Below, piece after piece: positions 14,010 through 22,672 of a DNA stretch of 64,000 bases. This stretch comes from CAVTWS01 sp964390555 (GTDB taxonomy: Bacteria; Actinomycetota; Acidimicrobiia; Acidimicrobiales; SHLQ01): the NCBI GenBank assembly GCA_964390555.1, contig CAYMJU010000033.1, positions 6,075 to 70,074 of the forward strand, in the 5' to 3' direction. Position 1 is the stretch's first letter; every line of letters starts with the position of its first letter. Position numbers and translations under genes: made by a program. The notes under the pieces were generated by a model. That model was not told where the DNA came from. It worked only from the letters and a program-made list of their open reading frames with translations, and searched no databases.

Positions 14010-16649
14010 TTACGGCGTGGTCTCGAAGTAGCCGACGATGTCGCCGACGAGTTGCACGTTGCCGGCGTTGTTGAACAGGCTGATCCGGCCGTTGGTTCCG
14101 ATCTTGGCGATGACCAGGTTGGGCACGTCGACGCCGGGTTCGGTGTTCAGGCTCGACGCAACCGGCCGTCCGGCACCGGTCGGCCATACGGTCACGAACG
14201 ACGGCGCGGTCGACTCGGTCGCGGTGACGTTGATCACTACGGCGGCCGCGTTGGTTGGCACCACTCCCCCGGTCACGGTCAGGTCGCGGGTCTGTTGCTG
14301 ACCGACCGGCCCGGTCGCTCCGAGGTTGGATCGGGTGTCGAGCACCCGGCCCGGGGTGAGCGGCTGGAAGCTGGAGTCGAACGAGAAGTATCCGAGGATG
14401 TCGGCGACCAGGTGGGTGTTACCGGCGTTGTTGAACAGGTTGATCTGGCCGTCACCGCCGACCTTGGCGATCACCAGGTTGGGCACGTCCTGGCCCGGTT
14501 CGGTGTTGAGACTCGACGCCACCGGTCGGGTTTCCCCCGACGGCCACACGGTGATGAACGACGGCGAGGTCGACTCGGTCGCGGTGACGTTGAGGACGAC
14601 AGCTTTGACGTTGAGCGCCGGTACCCCTGGGGTCCCCCCAGTCCCGGGAATGTTCAGCACGCGGACCGAGATCGAGCCGCCGGCGCCGACGAGCCCGGCT
14701 GGAGCGCCGGTGCCAGAGCGGGTGTCGAGCGCCCTTGTGGGAACGATCGACGTGAAGCGGCCGCATTCGGCGAACCAGCCGACCACGTCGACGATCAGGT
14801 GGACGTTGCCGGCGTTGTTGAACAAGTTGACGAGGCCGTTGCTTCCGACGCGGGCGATGGTCGCGTTGGGGACGTCGGTGCCGACCTCGGTGTTGAGGCT
14901 CGAGGCGTTCGGGCGGGTGTCGCCGTTCGGCCACACCGTTATGAACGAGGGCGCGTTGGCGTCGGTGGCGGTGACGTTGAGGACGACGGCCTCCACTCCT
15001 GCCGAGGGAACTCCGCCGTCGCCGCTGCCGGGCACGTTGGTGACGTTGACCCCGCGGATCTGGCCTTGCCCTACCCGGCCAGGCGTGGCCGCGGCGCCCG
15101 ATCCGTCGACGGCGCGGCTGGTATCGGAGCGGGTGTCGAGCACGCGCACCGGGTTGATGGCGTTGAACTCCCGGCAGGTGCCGTCGGGGTTCACGCCGAC
15201 CGATGGGGTCTGGACCTCGACGTACTCGACGGCGCCGATGTCGCAAACGTTGTCGAAGGGCCGGACCTTGCTGCGCTGGTCACGGTCGACCGTGCACGCC
15301 ACCGCGGGGATCTTGCCCCGCAGGGGTACGCCCGGGAGCATGGTCTGGGTCGGTCCGCCGTTGCTGGCGAGGGCTCCGAGGCCCGGGTTGTCACCGGCAA
15401 GCGTGGAGGTCACGTTCGTCGGCCCGCTGAACAGGCAGCCGGGGGCCCCGGTTCCCCACGAGTACGAGTAGGTGGCAGTGACACTGCCGATGACGGCGCA
15501 GTTGGCGCCGGTGCCGAGCGGATCGGCGACGACGGTACCGACGAAGGTCCAGTTGATGCCGGCGTCACCCTCGAGGTTCGACCCGCCTCCGGTCGAAGTG
15601 TTGCGGGCGATGGTCGAGAAGTTGACAGCCATGATGCCGCGGCTCGGGCACACGGCAGGGTTGGGGAAGCCGACGAGCACCAGGTCGATGCCGCCACCAC
15701 CCGAGCCGCTCGTGGTGTTGCCGGTGATGGTCGTGTTGCGGATCTCGCCGCCTGAGCCGGTGACGCCGCCGCCGAAGGACCCAGCGGTGTTGCCCGTGAC
15801 CGTCGACTCGGCCAGGTTGATGTCGCAGGCCGAGAGCAGGCCACCGCCGGAGAAGCCCGCGGTGTTGCCCGCGAGCGTCGAACGCACGAACGTCGACCGG
15901 CTCGGGTTGAAGACGCCACCGCCGGACTCGCCGGCGCTGTTGCCGGAGAACACCGAGCCGACGGCGCTGAACTGCTCGACGGCGTACACGCCTCCGCCGT
16001 ACACGTCGGCCACGTTGTTGGTGATCTGGCTCGATTGGATGGTGAGGATGCCGACCGTGAAGACCCCGCCGCCGAAACCGCCGATGGTGGTGTTCACCGG
16101 CGTCGGGGTCGGGTTGGCCAGGGTTGGGCACGGGGTATAGGTGAGCGACGCCTTGCTGGCCCGGTTGCCGGTGACGATCACGTTGGTGAGCGACAGCGGA
16201 CCGGCGGTGGCGATACCGCCGCCCTGACCAGGTACGAAGTTGTTGCACGGGTCCGAGGTGAGCACGGTGCGCGACGTGCCGCCGCTGATCGTCATGTTGC
16301 TGATCGACACCAGGCCGCTCGCCCCGCGGAAGTCCATGACCCGACCGTTGGGGCTGGCGACGGGAATGGCCGACGCGTTGACGATGACGTTGTTGCCGCT
16401 GATCGTGAGGTTGTCGCCGCCGCTGTACACGAGCGATCCCGAGGTGAGGTTGATCTGCCCGGTGGTCAAGACGTCGATCCGGTCGGCGCCGCCCGCGGCG
16501 ACGGCCTCGTTCAGTGCTTGCCGGAGCGAACCGGCGCCCGAGTCGTTCAGGTTGGTCACCGTGAACGTGGCCGCTGAGGCCGCCGGGGCGGTGATCAGAC
16601 CGACAGCCATCAGTCCGACCGTGAGGAGGGCTCCCACGAGACGTCGCAT
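14010..16649 (-). CDS. Secreted right-handed beta-helix protein with three C-terminal LDTR...GYF repeats
   Basis: 879 residues. The signal peptide MRRLVGALLTVGLMAVGLI...APAASA is followed by TFTVTNLNDSGAGSLRQAL, the usual start of parallel beta-helix surface proteins. Residues about 40-500 contain many GGGV...NTAG/NTSG turns of a beta-helix. The last 370 residues are three units of about 120 residues. Each begins (V/A)LDTRS and runs through NVTAT..., (F)ITVWPxGxxRPxASSLNTE, DVPNLVIAK and NLFNNAGN to GYF/GWF. The start at ATG 16649 has a good Shine-Dalgarno (GAAAGGAAC). Likely exported and surface exposed or released; ligand unknown. A strong terminator follows. Confidence 0.88.
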   Translation of the reverse strand: MRRLVGALLTVGLMAVGLITAPAASAATFTVTNLNDSGAGSLRQALNEAVAAGGADRIDVLTTGQINLTSGSLVYSGGDNLTISGNNVIVNASAIPVASPNGRVMDFRGASGLVSISNMTISGGTSRTVLTSDPCNNFVPGQGGGIATAGPLSLTNVIVTGNRASKASLTYTPCPTLANPTPTPVNTTIGGFGGGVFTVGILTIQSSQITNNVADVYGGGVYAVEQFSAVGSVFSGNSAGESGGGVFNPSRSTFVRSTLAGNTAGFSGGGLLSACDINLAESTVTGNTAGSFGGGVTGSGGEIRNTTITGNTTSGSGGGGIDLVLVGFPNPAVCPSRGIMAVNFSTIARNTSTGGGSNLEGDAGINWTFVGTVVADPLGTGANCAVIGSVTATYSYSWGTGAPGCLFSGPTNVTSTLAGDNPGLGALASNGGPTQTMLPGVPLRGKIPAVACTVDRDQRSKVRPFDNVCDIGAVEYVEVQTPSVGVNPDGTCREFNAINPVRVLDTRSDTSRAVDGSGAAATPGRVGQGQIRGVNVTNVPGSGDGGVPSAGVEAVVLNVTATDANAPSFITVWPNGDTRPNASSLNTEVGTDVPNATIARVGSNGLVNLFNNAGNVHLIVDVVGWFAECGRFTSIVPTRALDTRSGTGAPAGLVGAGGSISVRVLNIPGTGGTPGVPALNVKAVVLNVTATESTSPSFITVWPSGETRPVASSLNTEPGQDVPNLVIAKVGGDGQINLFNNAGNTHLVADILGYFSFDSSFQPLTPGRVLDTRSNLGATGPVGQQQTRDLTVTGGVVPTNAAAVVINVTATESTAPSFVTVWPTGAGRPVASSLNTEPGVDVPNLVIAKIGTNGRISLFNNAGNVQLVGDIVGYFETTP

Positions 16650-16763
16650 GCGTTGTTCCTTTCGAAGGTCCCGCTCGCCCGCGCGCCGGGGTTTACCGGT
16701 TTGAAAGTCAACCACGTTCGATGGCGTCGCGCTTGGGTCGGACGGCCTACTTGTCGAGAAGAC

Positions 16764-17567
16764 TCAGATGGGTGCGGTGTAGCCGTAGCCGCCGTCGGCA
16801 CCGCTTCCCGGAAGGCCGGGCTCGCGGTTGCCGGCCCGCCAGCCGCCATCGGCGGAGATCTCGGCGCCGGTCACGTAGCTGGCGTCGTCAGAGGCGAGGA
16901 ACAGCGAGACATGGGCGATCTCGGACGGCTCGCCGATCCGGGGGATGGCCTGGCGTTGGTACGGGATGGTCTCGAGCTCCTTCATCCCGTGGGGATTGCC
17001 CATCACGGTGTTCACGCCGCCGGGGTGCACTGAGTTGACCCGGATGCCGTGTGGCCCGAGCTCGATGGCGGCGGTCTTGGTCATGCCGCGGATGGCGAAC
17101 TTCGTCGCGGTGTACGCGATGAGACCGTTCTTGGATTGGAGACCGTCGATCGACGAGATGTTGACGATCGAGCCCCGACCGGCCCCCTTCATGGTCGGGA
17201 TCACCGAGCGCATGCCGAGAAACGTGCCGACCTGGTTCACGTTGACGTGGGCCATGTAGTTGTCGAGGGTCGTGTCCTCGATGGCCGAGGGGCGGATGAT
17301 GGCGGCGTTGTTGATCAGCACGTCGATGGCGCCCCACTCGTCGAGGGTCCGCGCCACCACTTCTGCCCACGCGCTCTCGCTCGAGACGTCGAGCGACACA
17401 AATCGAGCGGCGCGTCCGAGCGACGAGGCGACGCCGCGGCCCGCGTCGTCAAGGACATCAGCGACGATGACTCGGGCCCCTTCGCTCACGAACAGCCGCG
17501 CCGTAGCTTCGCCTTGGCCTCTCGCTCCCCCGGTGATGATGGCGACCTTGTCGTCGAGTCGGCCCAC
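16764..17567 (-). CDS. Short-chain dehydrogenase/reductase (classical SDR)
   Basis: NAD(P)-dependent oxidoreductase of 267 residues. The Rossmann glycine motif TGGARGQG, the structural NNAA motif and a catalytic set with Ser in NISSIDG and YTATK are present. VHPGGVNT follows. Overall style is that of 3-alpha/20-beta-hydroxysteroid dehydrogenase and other coenzyme-preferring classical SDRs, with an extra Gly-rich tail (GNREPGLPGSGADGGYGYTAPI). The start is GTG with Shine-Dalgarno TGGAGAAC. It is divergent from a second SDR 75 bp away. Substrate unknown; the context of acyl-CoA enzymes nearby makes a steroid or hydroxyacyl substrate plausible. Confidence 0.88.
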   Translation of the reverse strand: MGRLDDKVAIITGGARGQGEATARLFVSEGARVIVADVLDDAGRGVASSLGRAARFVSLDVSSESAWAEVVARTLDEWGAIDVLINNAAIIRPSAIEDTTLDNYMAHVNVNQVGTFLGMRSVIPTMKGAGRGSIVNISSIDGLQSKNGLIAYTATKFAIRGMTKTAAIELGPHGIRVNSVHPGGVNTVMGNPHGMKELETIPYQRQAIPRIGEPSEIAHVSLFLASDDASYVTGAEISADGGWRAGNREPGLPGSGADGGYGYTAPI

Positions 17568-17642
17568 GGCTGTTCTCCATCTGCGCTCTGCTCGGGTCGG
17601 CGGAGCCTATAGGGTGCCGCTCCACGACGAGCAGGAGGAGCT

Positions 17643-18398
17643 ATGGGTCGCTTCGACGGGAAAGCCGCCGCCATCACTGGCGCGGGGTCCGGTATCGGTC
17701 AGGCGGTGTCGGTTCGCCTCGCGACCGAAGGTGCCATGGTCCTCGGTCATGATGTCGATGCGTCCCGGCTCGATGACACGGCGGCAACCATCGCTGCGGC
17801 TGGGGGGACGTTCGTGTCCCGAGTGGGCGACCTTCGCTCCCCCGCCGAGTGCTTCGCCCTCGTCGCGGACGCCCGAGACCGATTCGGCCGGCTGGACATC
17901 GTCGGCAACATCGCGGGCATCGCCCGCGCCGAACACTTCCACGAGGTCGCGGCCGACGCGTGGCAACAGATGCTCGACATCAACCTCACGGCGCCGTTCC
18001 ATGTGGCCCAGGCCTCGGTGCCGCACTTGATCGAGTCGTCGGGGGTGTTGATCAACATCGCGTCGAACGCCGGGTTGATGGGGCAGGCCTACACCGTCGC
18101 GTACTGCGCGACCAAGGGGGCGATCGTGAACTTCACCCGAGCCCTCGCCATGGAGTACGTCCATACGGGAATGCGGGTTAACGCCATCGCACCAGGAGGC
18201 GTCGAGACCAACCTGACGAAGTCCTTTGCCTTCCCCGAGGGCGAGATCGACTGGAATCTCGTCGGCCGGTTCACCGGGTTCCGAGGAATGGCCCAAGCAG
18301 AGGAGATCGCGGGCTTGTTCGCGTACGTGGCATCCGAGGAGGCGCGGCCGATCCACGGCGCCATCTTGAGTGCCGACCTGGGAATCACCGCCGGCTGA
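17643..18398 (+). CDS. Short-chain dehydrogenase/reductase (classical SDR)
   Basis: 251 residues. Key parts are TGAGSGIG for cofactor binding, GNIAGIAR in place of the usual NNAG, Ser in NIASNAGLMG, and the catalytic YCATKGA. It starts at ATG 17643 after a consensus Shine-Dalgarno AGGAGGAG. The Asp at the end of the second strand (GHDVDASR) favours NAD. It is followed 3 bp later by the nucleotidase-like gene, so the two are probably cotranscribed. Substrate not identifiable. Confidence 0.87.
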   Translation: MGRFDGKAAAITGAGSGIGQAVSVRLATEGAMVLGHDVDASRLDDTAATIAAAGGTFVSRVGDLRSPAECFALVADARDRFGRLDIVGNIAGIARAEHFHEVAADAWQQMLDINLTAPFHVAQASVPHLIESSGVLINIASNAGLMGQAYTVAYCATKGAIVNFTRALAMEYVHTGMRVNAIAPGGVETNLTKSFAFPEGEIDWNLVGRFTGFRGMAQAEEIAGLFAYVASEEARPIHGAILSADLGITAG

Positions 18399-18401
18399 CC
18401 T

Positions 18402-19058
18402 GTGGTCGCTGAAGGGCCTTTCGTTCTGGGCGTCGACCTCGACGGGGTCTGTGCCGACTACACCCTCGGCTTCCGCGACGTGGTGGCCATCGAGCGCGGC
18501 ATCGACCCCGAGTCGTTACCGCTCGACCGTTCGTGGGGGTTCGCGGAGTGGGGTCTCGATGAGGATTCGTTCGAGGCGATCCATCGGACCGCGGTCGTCG
18601 AACACCGCATGTTCCGAACGCTGCCGGTGATCGAGGGAGCATCAGAGACGCTGTGGCGTCTGTCTGATGCCGGGGTGTGGATACGCATCATCACCCATCG
18701 CCTCTACGTGAACTGGGGCCACGCCGCGGCGGTCGCGGACACTGTCGAGTGGCTGGACCGCAACCGGATCCCGTATCGCGACCTGTGCTTCCTGGGCGCC
18801 AAGCCCGAGGTCGAAGCCGACGTGTACATAGACGACGGTCCCCACAACGTCCTCGCACTCCGGGCCAGCGGGAACGACGTGATCGTGTTCGACCAGTTCT
18901 ACAACCGCGACCTCGACAGCCCGCGTGCGGCGTCGTGGCCCGAGGTCGAGGGGCTGGTCCTCGAGTTGGCGGCCGCATCGGGGCGGTCCATGCAACCCGC
19001 GCTTCCCGGTTTCGATCCTGATCCCGGCCGCCTCGACCGCAACCGCCCGACGGCCTGA
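18402..19058 (+). CDS. HAD-type 5'-nucleotidase (deoxyribonucleotidase-like)
   Basis: 218 residues. The N-terminal VDLDGVCADY carries the HAD nucleophile Asp12 and acid/base Asp14, and RIITHR matches motif II. The downstream lysine region is LGAKPEVEADVYIDDGPHNV, with the acidic DD of motif IV. The layout matches the 5'-nucleotidase, deoxy (pyrimidine), cytosolic type C family, which dephosphorylates nucleoside monophosphates. It starts at GTG 18402, 3 bp after the SDR stop. The C-terminal 35 residues are Pro/Asp-rich and probably disordered. Confidence 0.78.
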   Translation: MVAEGPFVLGVDLDGVCADYTLGFRDVVAIERGIDPESLPLDRSWGFAEWGLDEDSFEAIHRTAVVEHRMFRTLPVIEGASETLWRLSDAGVWIRIITHRLYVNWGHAAAVADTVEWLDRNRIPYRDLCFLGAKPEVEADVYIDDGPHNVLALRASGNDVIVFDQFYNRDLDSPRAASWPEVEGLVLELAAASGRSMQPALPGFDPDPGRLDRNRPTA

Positions 19059-19069
19059 ACCCCGACCAC

Positions 19070-19750
19070 TCAGGCGCGCATGCGGTCGATCTCGGTCCGG
19101 ATCATGATGCCGACGGCGGTGGCCACGACCGCGCCGTCGCCTCGGCGCAACTCGGCCGCCACGTGGAGCTTTCGGCCCTCGATCTCGGTCGGTCGGGCCG
19201 AGAACTCGAGCGGCTCGTTGATCGGCGTCGGCGCGACGAACCGGACCGAATAGGTCCCGGTCGGCCCGCCTTGCCGCGTGAGCGCGGCGGCGCGAGCCAA
19301 CAACACGTCGAAGCAGCCGGCGATCACTCCCCCCTGTGCGAGGCCAGGGATCCCCTCGTGCCGTTCGTCGAAGGTGACCTGACCGCGGATCTCGGTGCCG
19401 TCGCTCGAAAGCGTTATCGGCACGGCGTATGGGTTGCGACGGCCCACGAATGGGTGCGTCGCTGAGCCGTTCGGTCGAAAGCCCGCTCCGCCGTCGGCGT
19501 CTCGATCGTGCTCGGGCCGGTACCGCGTCGATCGAGTCACCGGGTGGCGGGCGATTTGGGCTTCGAGGTCGTCGGCCAGCGCCGCCAAATCCACGGTCGG
19601 GATGGAATCGGTGACGACGAGCCGGGCGAGCGCGCCCAGCGCGTTGGTCACTCGGACGCTCTCGAGGTCGAGGGTCGCGCCGTGAAGGAACTCGTCGAGT
19701 TCGACTCGCGCCCCGTCGGGGTCGGACACGAGGCCAGGACCGTCGGACAT
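19070..19750 (-). CDS. Hotdog-fold thioesterase family protein
   Basis: 226 residues from ATG 19750. The C-terminal half has the PaaI/4HBT-like hotdog pattern (GQVTFDERHEGIPGLAQGGVIAGCFDVLLARAA ... GTYSVRFVAPTPINEPLEFSA). The first 90 residues are a helical extension. Such proteins cleave acyl-CoA thioesters. It starts 4 bp after the nucleotidyltransferase stop, at the end of a minus-strand run that begins with the DUF35/thiolase/EchA20-like genes, which fits an acyl-CoA role. The specific acyl group is unknown. Confidence 0.78.
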   Translation of the reverse strand: MSDGPGLVSDPDGARVELDEFLHGATLDLESVRVTNALGALARLVVTDSIPTVDLAALADDLEAQIARHPVTRSTRYRPEHDRDADGGAGFRPNGSATHPFVGRRNPYAVPITLSSDGTEIRGQVTFDERHEGIPGLAQGGVIAGCFDVLLARAAALTRQGGPTGTYSVRFVAPTPINEPLEFSARPTEIEGRKLHVAAELRRGDGAVVATAVGIMIRTEIDRMRA

Positions 19751-19754
19751 GTCC

Positions 19755-20591
19755 TCAGCTTCGCGCGGCGAGGATCGCCCGGGCCGGTTCGAGGTCATCA
19801 GGGTTGGTGACGCCGATCCAGTCGTCCTCGGTGGTGACGACATCGACGGTGAGCTCGCCGTCGGCCGTCATGTCGCCGACCACGCCGGGCAACAGGCACT
19901 CGGACTTCGGGTCGTCGGCGAAGCGGGTGAGGAAATCGTCGAAGCGCCGTTCGAGGGAGGCGAACAGCGCCGGCGAGAATCCCCACATGTTCATCGACAC
20001 CGGCGTGGTTCCCGACAGCGCGCCGGGAGGGTCGAGCGAGGTGATTTGGCCGTCGGGTCTGCGTTCGATGCCGTGGGTCTCGACGATCGACACCAGCCGT
20101 CCGTTGGCGTCCACCTGACATACCCCCCGAGACACGCTGCCGGTGCTCGGCAGTGTGCGGTCGAGCTCGAAACCGACGAGGAACGCCCGGTTCTCGGACA
20201 ACTCGCCCAGGCGGTCCGCGACGTGTTGGTAAGACGACTGGCCGTAGTAGTCGTCGGCATTGACGACCACGAACGGCAACTCGACGCTGTCTCGCACCGA
20301 CAAGACCGCGTGGGCCGTACCCCACGGTTTTTGTCGCGGCGGTCCGAATGCGTCTTGGCGGACGAACCGGAACATGACCCCCGATCCGTGATGGCGAGCG
20401 AGGTGGGCGCGGACGTCGGCTTCGATCTCGGTCCGCACGATCACGACGACGTCGCGTGCTCCCGCCGCCACCGAGTCGCGGATGGCGAAATCGAAGAACG
20501 CCTCGCCGTTGGGTCCGACCTCGGCCAGCTGCTTGGTGCCGCCAAATCGGCTGCCGAGACCAGCGGCCATGATCACGAGGGAGAAGGTCAT
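19755..20591 (-). CDS. Nucleotidyltransferase (GT-A fold, sugar-phosphate type)
   Basis: 278 residues. MAAGLGSRFGGTKQLAEVGPNGE is the nucleotide-binding signature of NDP-sugar pyrophosphorylase-like enzymes (LGxRFGG...K), and VVNADDYYG contains the metal-binding Asp. C-terminal SECLLPGVVGDM completes the family pattern. It is predicted to transfer a nucleotidyl group to a phosphorylated sugar or similar; the actual substrate cannot be deduced. The Shine-Dalgarno GAAAGGAC lies about 11 nt upstream. It sits between the EchA20-like gene (45 bp) and the thioesterase gene (4 bp). Confidence 0.83.
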   Translation of the reverse strand: MTFSLVIMAAGLGSRFGGTKQLAEVGPNGEAFFDFAIRDSVAAGARDVVVIVRTEIEADVRAHLARHHGSGVMFRFVRQDAFGPPRQKPWGTAHAVLSVRDSVELPFVVVNADDYYGQSSYQHVADRLGELSENRAFLVGFELDRTLPSTGSVSRGVCQVDANGRLVSIVETHGIERRPDGQITSLDPPGALSGTTPVSMNMWGFSPALFASLERRFDDFLTRFADDPKSECLLPGVVGDMTADGELTVDVVTTEDDWIGVTNPDDLEPARAILAARS

Positions 20592-20636
20592 GGAGACCGA
20601 AGTCCTTTCACGATCGTCGCTCGTGTTCGTGCGACG

Positions 20637-21383
20637 TCAGCGCTCCTTGCGAATGAACGCATCTCTCGCGTCGTCACCTAACCCCCACAAGTTGAGTTCG
20701 AACGTGAATCCCTGTTCGTAGCGGTAGCTCCGGTTCACGTCCACCGGGTCGATGCCGATGATCGAACGCTTTGCTGCTCGGATCACCAGGGGGTGCTTGG
20801 TGGCGATCACCTCGGCGATCTCGCGCGCCGACGCCATCAGCTCGTCGGATGGCACGACGCGCAGCACCGTGCCGTAGTCGAGCAGCTCCGCTGCGGGCGC
20901 CGTCTCGCATGTGTAGAGCATGTGGCGGGCCCGTTGGGGCGGCACCAGGCGCATGAGATGCGTCGCCGCTCCGAGGGCGCCGTTGTCGACCTCGGGCAAC
21001 CCGAATCGGGCCGTCTCGGCGGCGACGACGATGTCGGCGTTGCCGGCAATCCCGATCCCCGTGCCGAGACAGAAGTCGTTGACGGCGACGATCACCGGTA
21101 CCGCGCACTCGTAGACGGCGCGGAACAGCTCGAAGCAGGCCTGGTTCACGGCGAGGATGCCCTCGTTGCCGGGCTTGGCCTGCATCTCCTTGATGTCCAC
21201 GCCGGCACAGAAGCCGCGCCCGGCCGCAGTGAGGACGACGGCGCGAACTTCGGGCCGGCGGGCGACAGCGGTGAGCGTGTCGGCCAAGGCGTGGGTGTCA
21301 CCGATGTTGAGGGCGTTGACGGGCGGGTTGTCGAGCGTCAGCTCGAGCACGCCGGTGCCGGTCAGGGTCTCGTCGATCGTCAT
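20637..21383 (-). CDS. Crotonase-family protein, EchA20-like
   Basis: 248 residues from ATG 21383. The crotonase oxyanion-hole segments RGFCAGVDIKEMQ and GTGIGIAGNADIVVA are clear. The stretches FRAVYECAVPVI, ARFGLPEVDNGALGAATHLMRLVP and SYRYEQGFTFELNLWGLGDDARDAF match what I recall of Mycobacterium tuberculosis EchA20, a hydrolase opening the last steroid ring (C/D-ring degradation). This is family recall, not a search. It follows the Ltp-type thiolase by 7 bp in the same operon. The other enzymes of ring degradation (IpdAB, IpdC) are not in the window. Confidence 0.8.
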   Translation of the reverse strand: MTIDETLTGTGVLELTLDNPPVNALNIGDTHALADTLTAVARRPEVRAVVLTAAGRGFCAGVDIKEMQAKPGNEGILAVNQACFELFRAVYECAVPVIVAVNDFCLGTGIGIAGNADIVVAAETARFGLPEVDNGALGAATHLMRLVPPQRARHMLYTCETAPAAELLDYGTVLRVVPSDELMASAREIAEVIATKHPLVIRAAKRSIIGIDPVDVNRSYRYEQGFTFELNLWGLGDDARDAFIRKER

Positions 21384-21390
21384 GTCGTCC

Positions 21391-22668
21391 CTAGCGCCGC
21401 ACGAGAACAGACGAGCCGTGCCCGAACAGGCCCTGGTTGGCGGTGATCCCGACACGGGCGCCGGCGACCTGGCGGGGGCCGGCCTGGCCCCGCAGCTGCC
21501 ACACCAGCTCGCACACCTGAGCGATGGCCTGGGCCGGCACGGCCTCGCCGAACGCGCCCAACCCGCCCGATGGGTTCACAGGCCGACGGCCGCCGATCGT
21601 GGTGGTGCCGTCGCGGAGGAGTTTCTCGGCGTCGCCGCGGCGGCAGAACCCGAGGTGCTCGTACCAGTCGAGCTCGAGGGCCGTCGACAGGTCGTACACC
21701 TCGGCCACATCGATGTCGTCGGGCCCGAGGCCGGACTCGGCATAGACCCGGTCGGCGATCGACTCCTTGAACATGCGCGCAGGTTCGCTGCGCTGAGGGA
21801 ACATGCTCGCAGGTTCGCTGCGCTCCTTGAACATGCGCGCAGGTTCGCTGCGCTGAGGGAACATGCTCGCGGGTGGAGTCGCACCGGCCCAGGAGTCCGT
21901 CGCCAGGTACGGGAGGTCGATCACCACGTCGGGATACGTCGGGGTGACCGTCGAGATGCCCGCGACACGCACCGGGTCGGCCACGCCGATAGACCTCGCG
22001 TAATCGAGGCTCGACACGACCAGGGCCGCTCCCCCGTCGCTGGTCGCGCAGATGTCGAGCAGGCGCAGCGGGTCCGACACGATCGGCGACGCGTTGACGT
22101 CGTCGATGTCGTATTCCTTGGTGTAGCGGGCCCGCGGGTTGAGCGCGCCCATGCGGGAGTTCTTCACCTTGACGCGGGCGAAGTCGTCGGTCGTGGCGCC
22201 GTAGAGGTCCATGCGTCGCCGGGCGTGCAACCCGAAGTACACCGGGTTGGTGGCGCCGACCAGGCGGAAGCGCAACCAGTCGGGGTCGTCGGGCCGATCC
22301 CCGGCGTTGGGCGCCAGGAATCCCTTGGGCGTGGTGTCGGCGCCGATCACCAAGGCGACTTTGGCGGCTCCCGAGAGGATCTGGCCCCGGGCGACCGACA
22401 ACGCCGTCGCGCCCGAGGCGCAAGCGGCGTAGCTGCTCGCGACCTGCGCTCCGGTGAATCCGAGGGCGCGAGCGAACGTAGAACCCGCCACGTATCCGGC
22501 GTAGCCGCACCGCACGGTGATGGCGCCGGACACGAAGTCGACATCGCGCCAATCGACACCGGCATCGGCCAGGGCCTCGCGGGCTGCGACCACCCCGTAC
22601 TCGGTGAAGTTGCGTCCCCACTTGCCCCAGGGGTGCATGCCGACGCCGATGATGGCGACCTCGTCCAC
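21391..22668 (-). CDS. Lipid-transfer-protein-type thiolase (acetyl-CoA acetyltransferase-like)
   Basis: 425 residues from GTG 22668. Cys83 in SYAACASGATAL is the expected nucleophile. The C-terminal GITANQGLFGHGSSVLV fits the Ltp/SCPx group. The usual GHPxGATG near VNPSGGLG reads AFGEAVPA, so that catalytic His is absent, as in many DUF35-partnered members. Residues about 267-302 are a 10-residue repeat (RMFKERSEPA / SMFPQRSEPA) encoded by a 30-nt tandem repeat, placed between a conserved PPASMF-like segment and KESIADRVYAESGLG. The gene starts 4 bp after the DUF35 gene; Ltp-DUF35 pairs form complexes that act on steroid side chains. Confidence 0.85.
   Translation of the reverse strand: MDEVAIIGVGMHPWGKWGRNFTEYGVVAAREALADAGVDWRDVDFVSGAITVRCGYAGYVAGSTFARALGFTGAQVASSYAACASGATALSVARGQILSGAAKVALVIGADTTPKGFLAPNAGDRPDDPDWLRFRLVGATNPVYFGLHARRRMDLYGATTDDFARVKVKNSRMGALNPRARYTKEYDIDDVNASPIVSDPLRLLDICATSDGGAALVVSSLDYARSIGVADPVRVAGISTVTPTYPDVVIDLPYLATDSWAGATPPASMFPQRSEPARMFKERSEPASMFPQRSEPARMFKESIADRVYAESGLGPDDIDVAEVYDLSTALELDWYEHLGFCRRGDAEKLLRDGTTTIGGRRPVNPSGGLGAFGEAVPAQAIAQVCELVWQLRGQAGPRQVAGARVGITANQGLFGHGSSVLVRR
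21765..21871 (-). repeat. 30-nt tandem repeat inside the thiolase gene
   Basis: Four units: 21765-21794, 21795-21824, 21825-21854, and a partial fourth from 21855. Odd and even units differ only in a few bases (CCTTGAACATGCGCGC versus GAGGGAACATGCTCGC, both followed by AGGTTCGCTGCGCT), so the array is two 60-bp copies. The unit length is a multiple of three and the frame stays open. Confidence 0.95.
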
Positions 22669-22672
22669 TACC

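Noticed and set aside
13938..15755. 605-codon plus-strand frame opposite the beta-helix gene
   Set aside because: It starts over the terminator hairpin and is a mirror of the repetitive secreted-protein gene, with no recognisable protein features.
21765..21871. Possible CRISPR array or direct-repeat locus
   Set aside because: Repeats are contiguous without unique spacers, lie inside an intact reading frame, and no cas genes are near.
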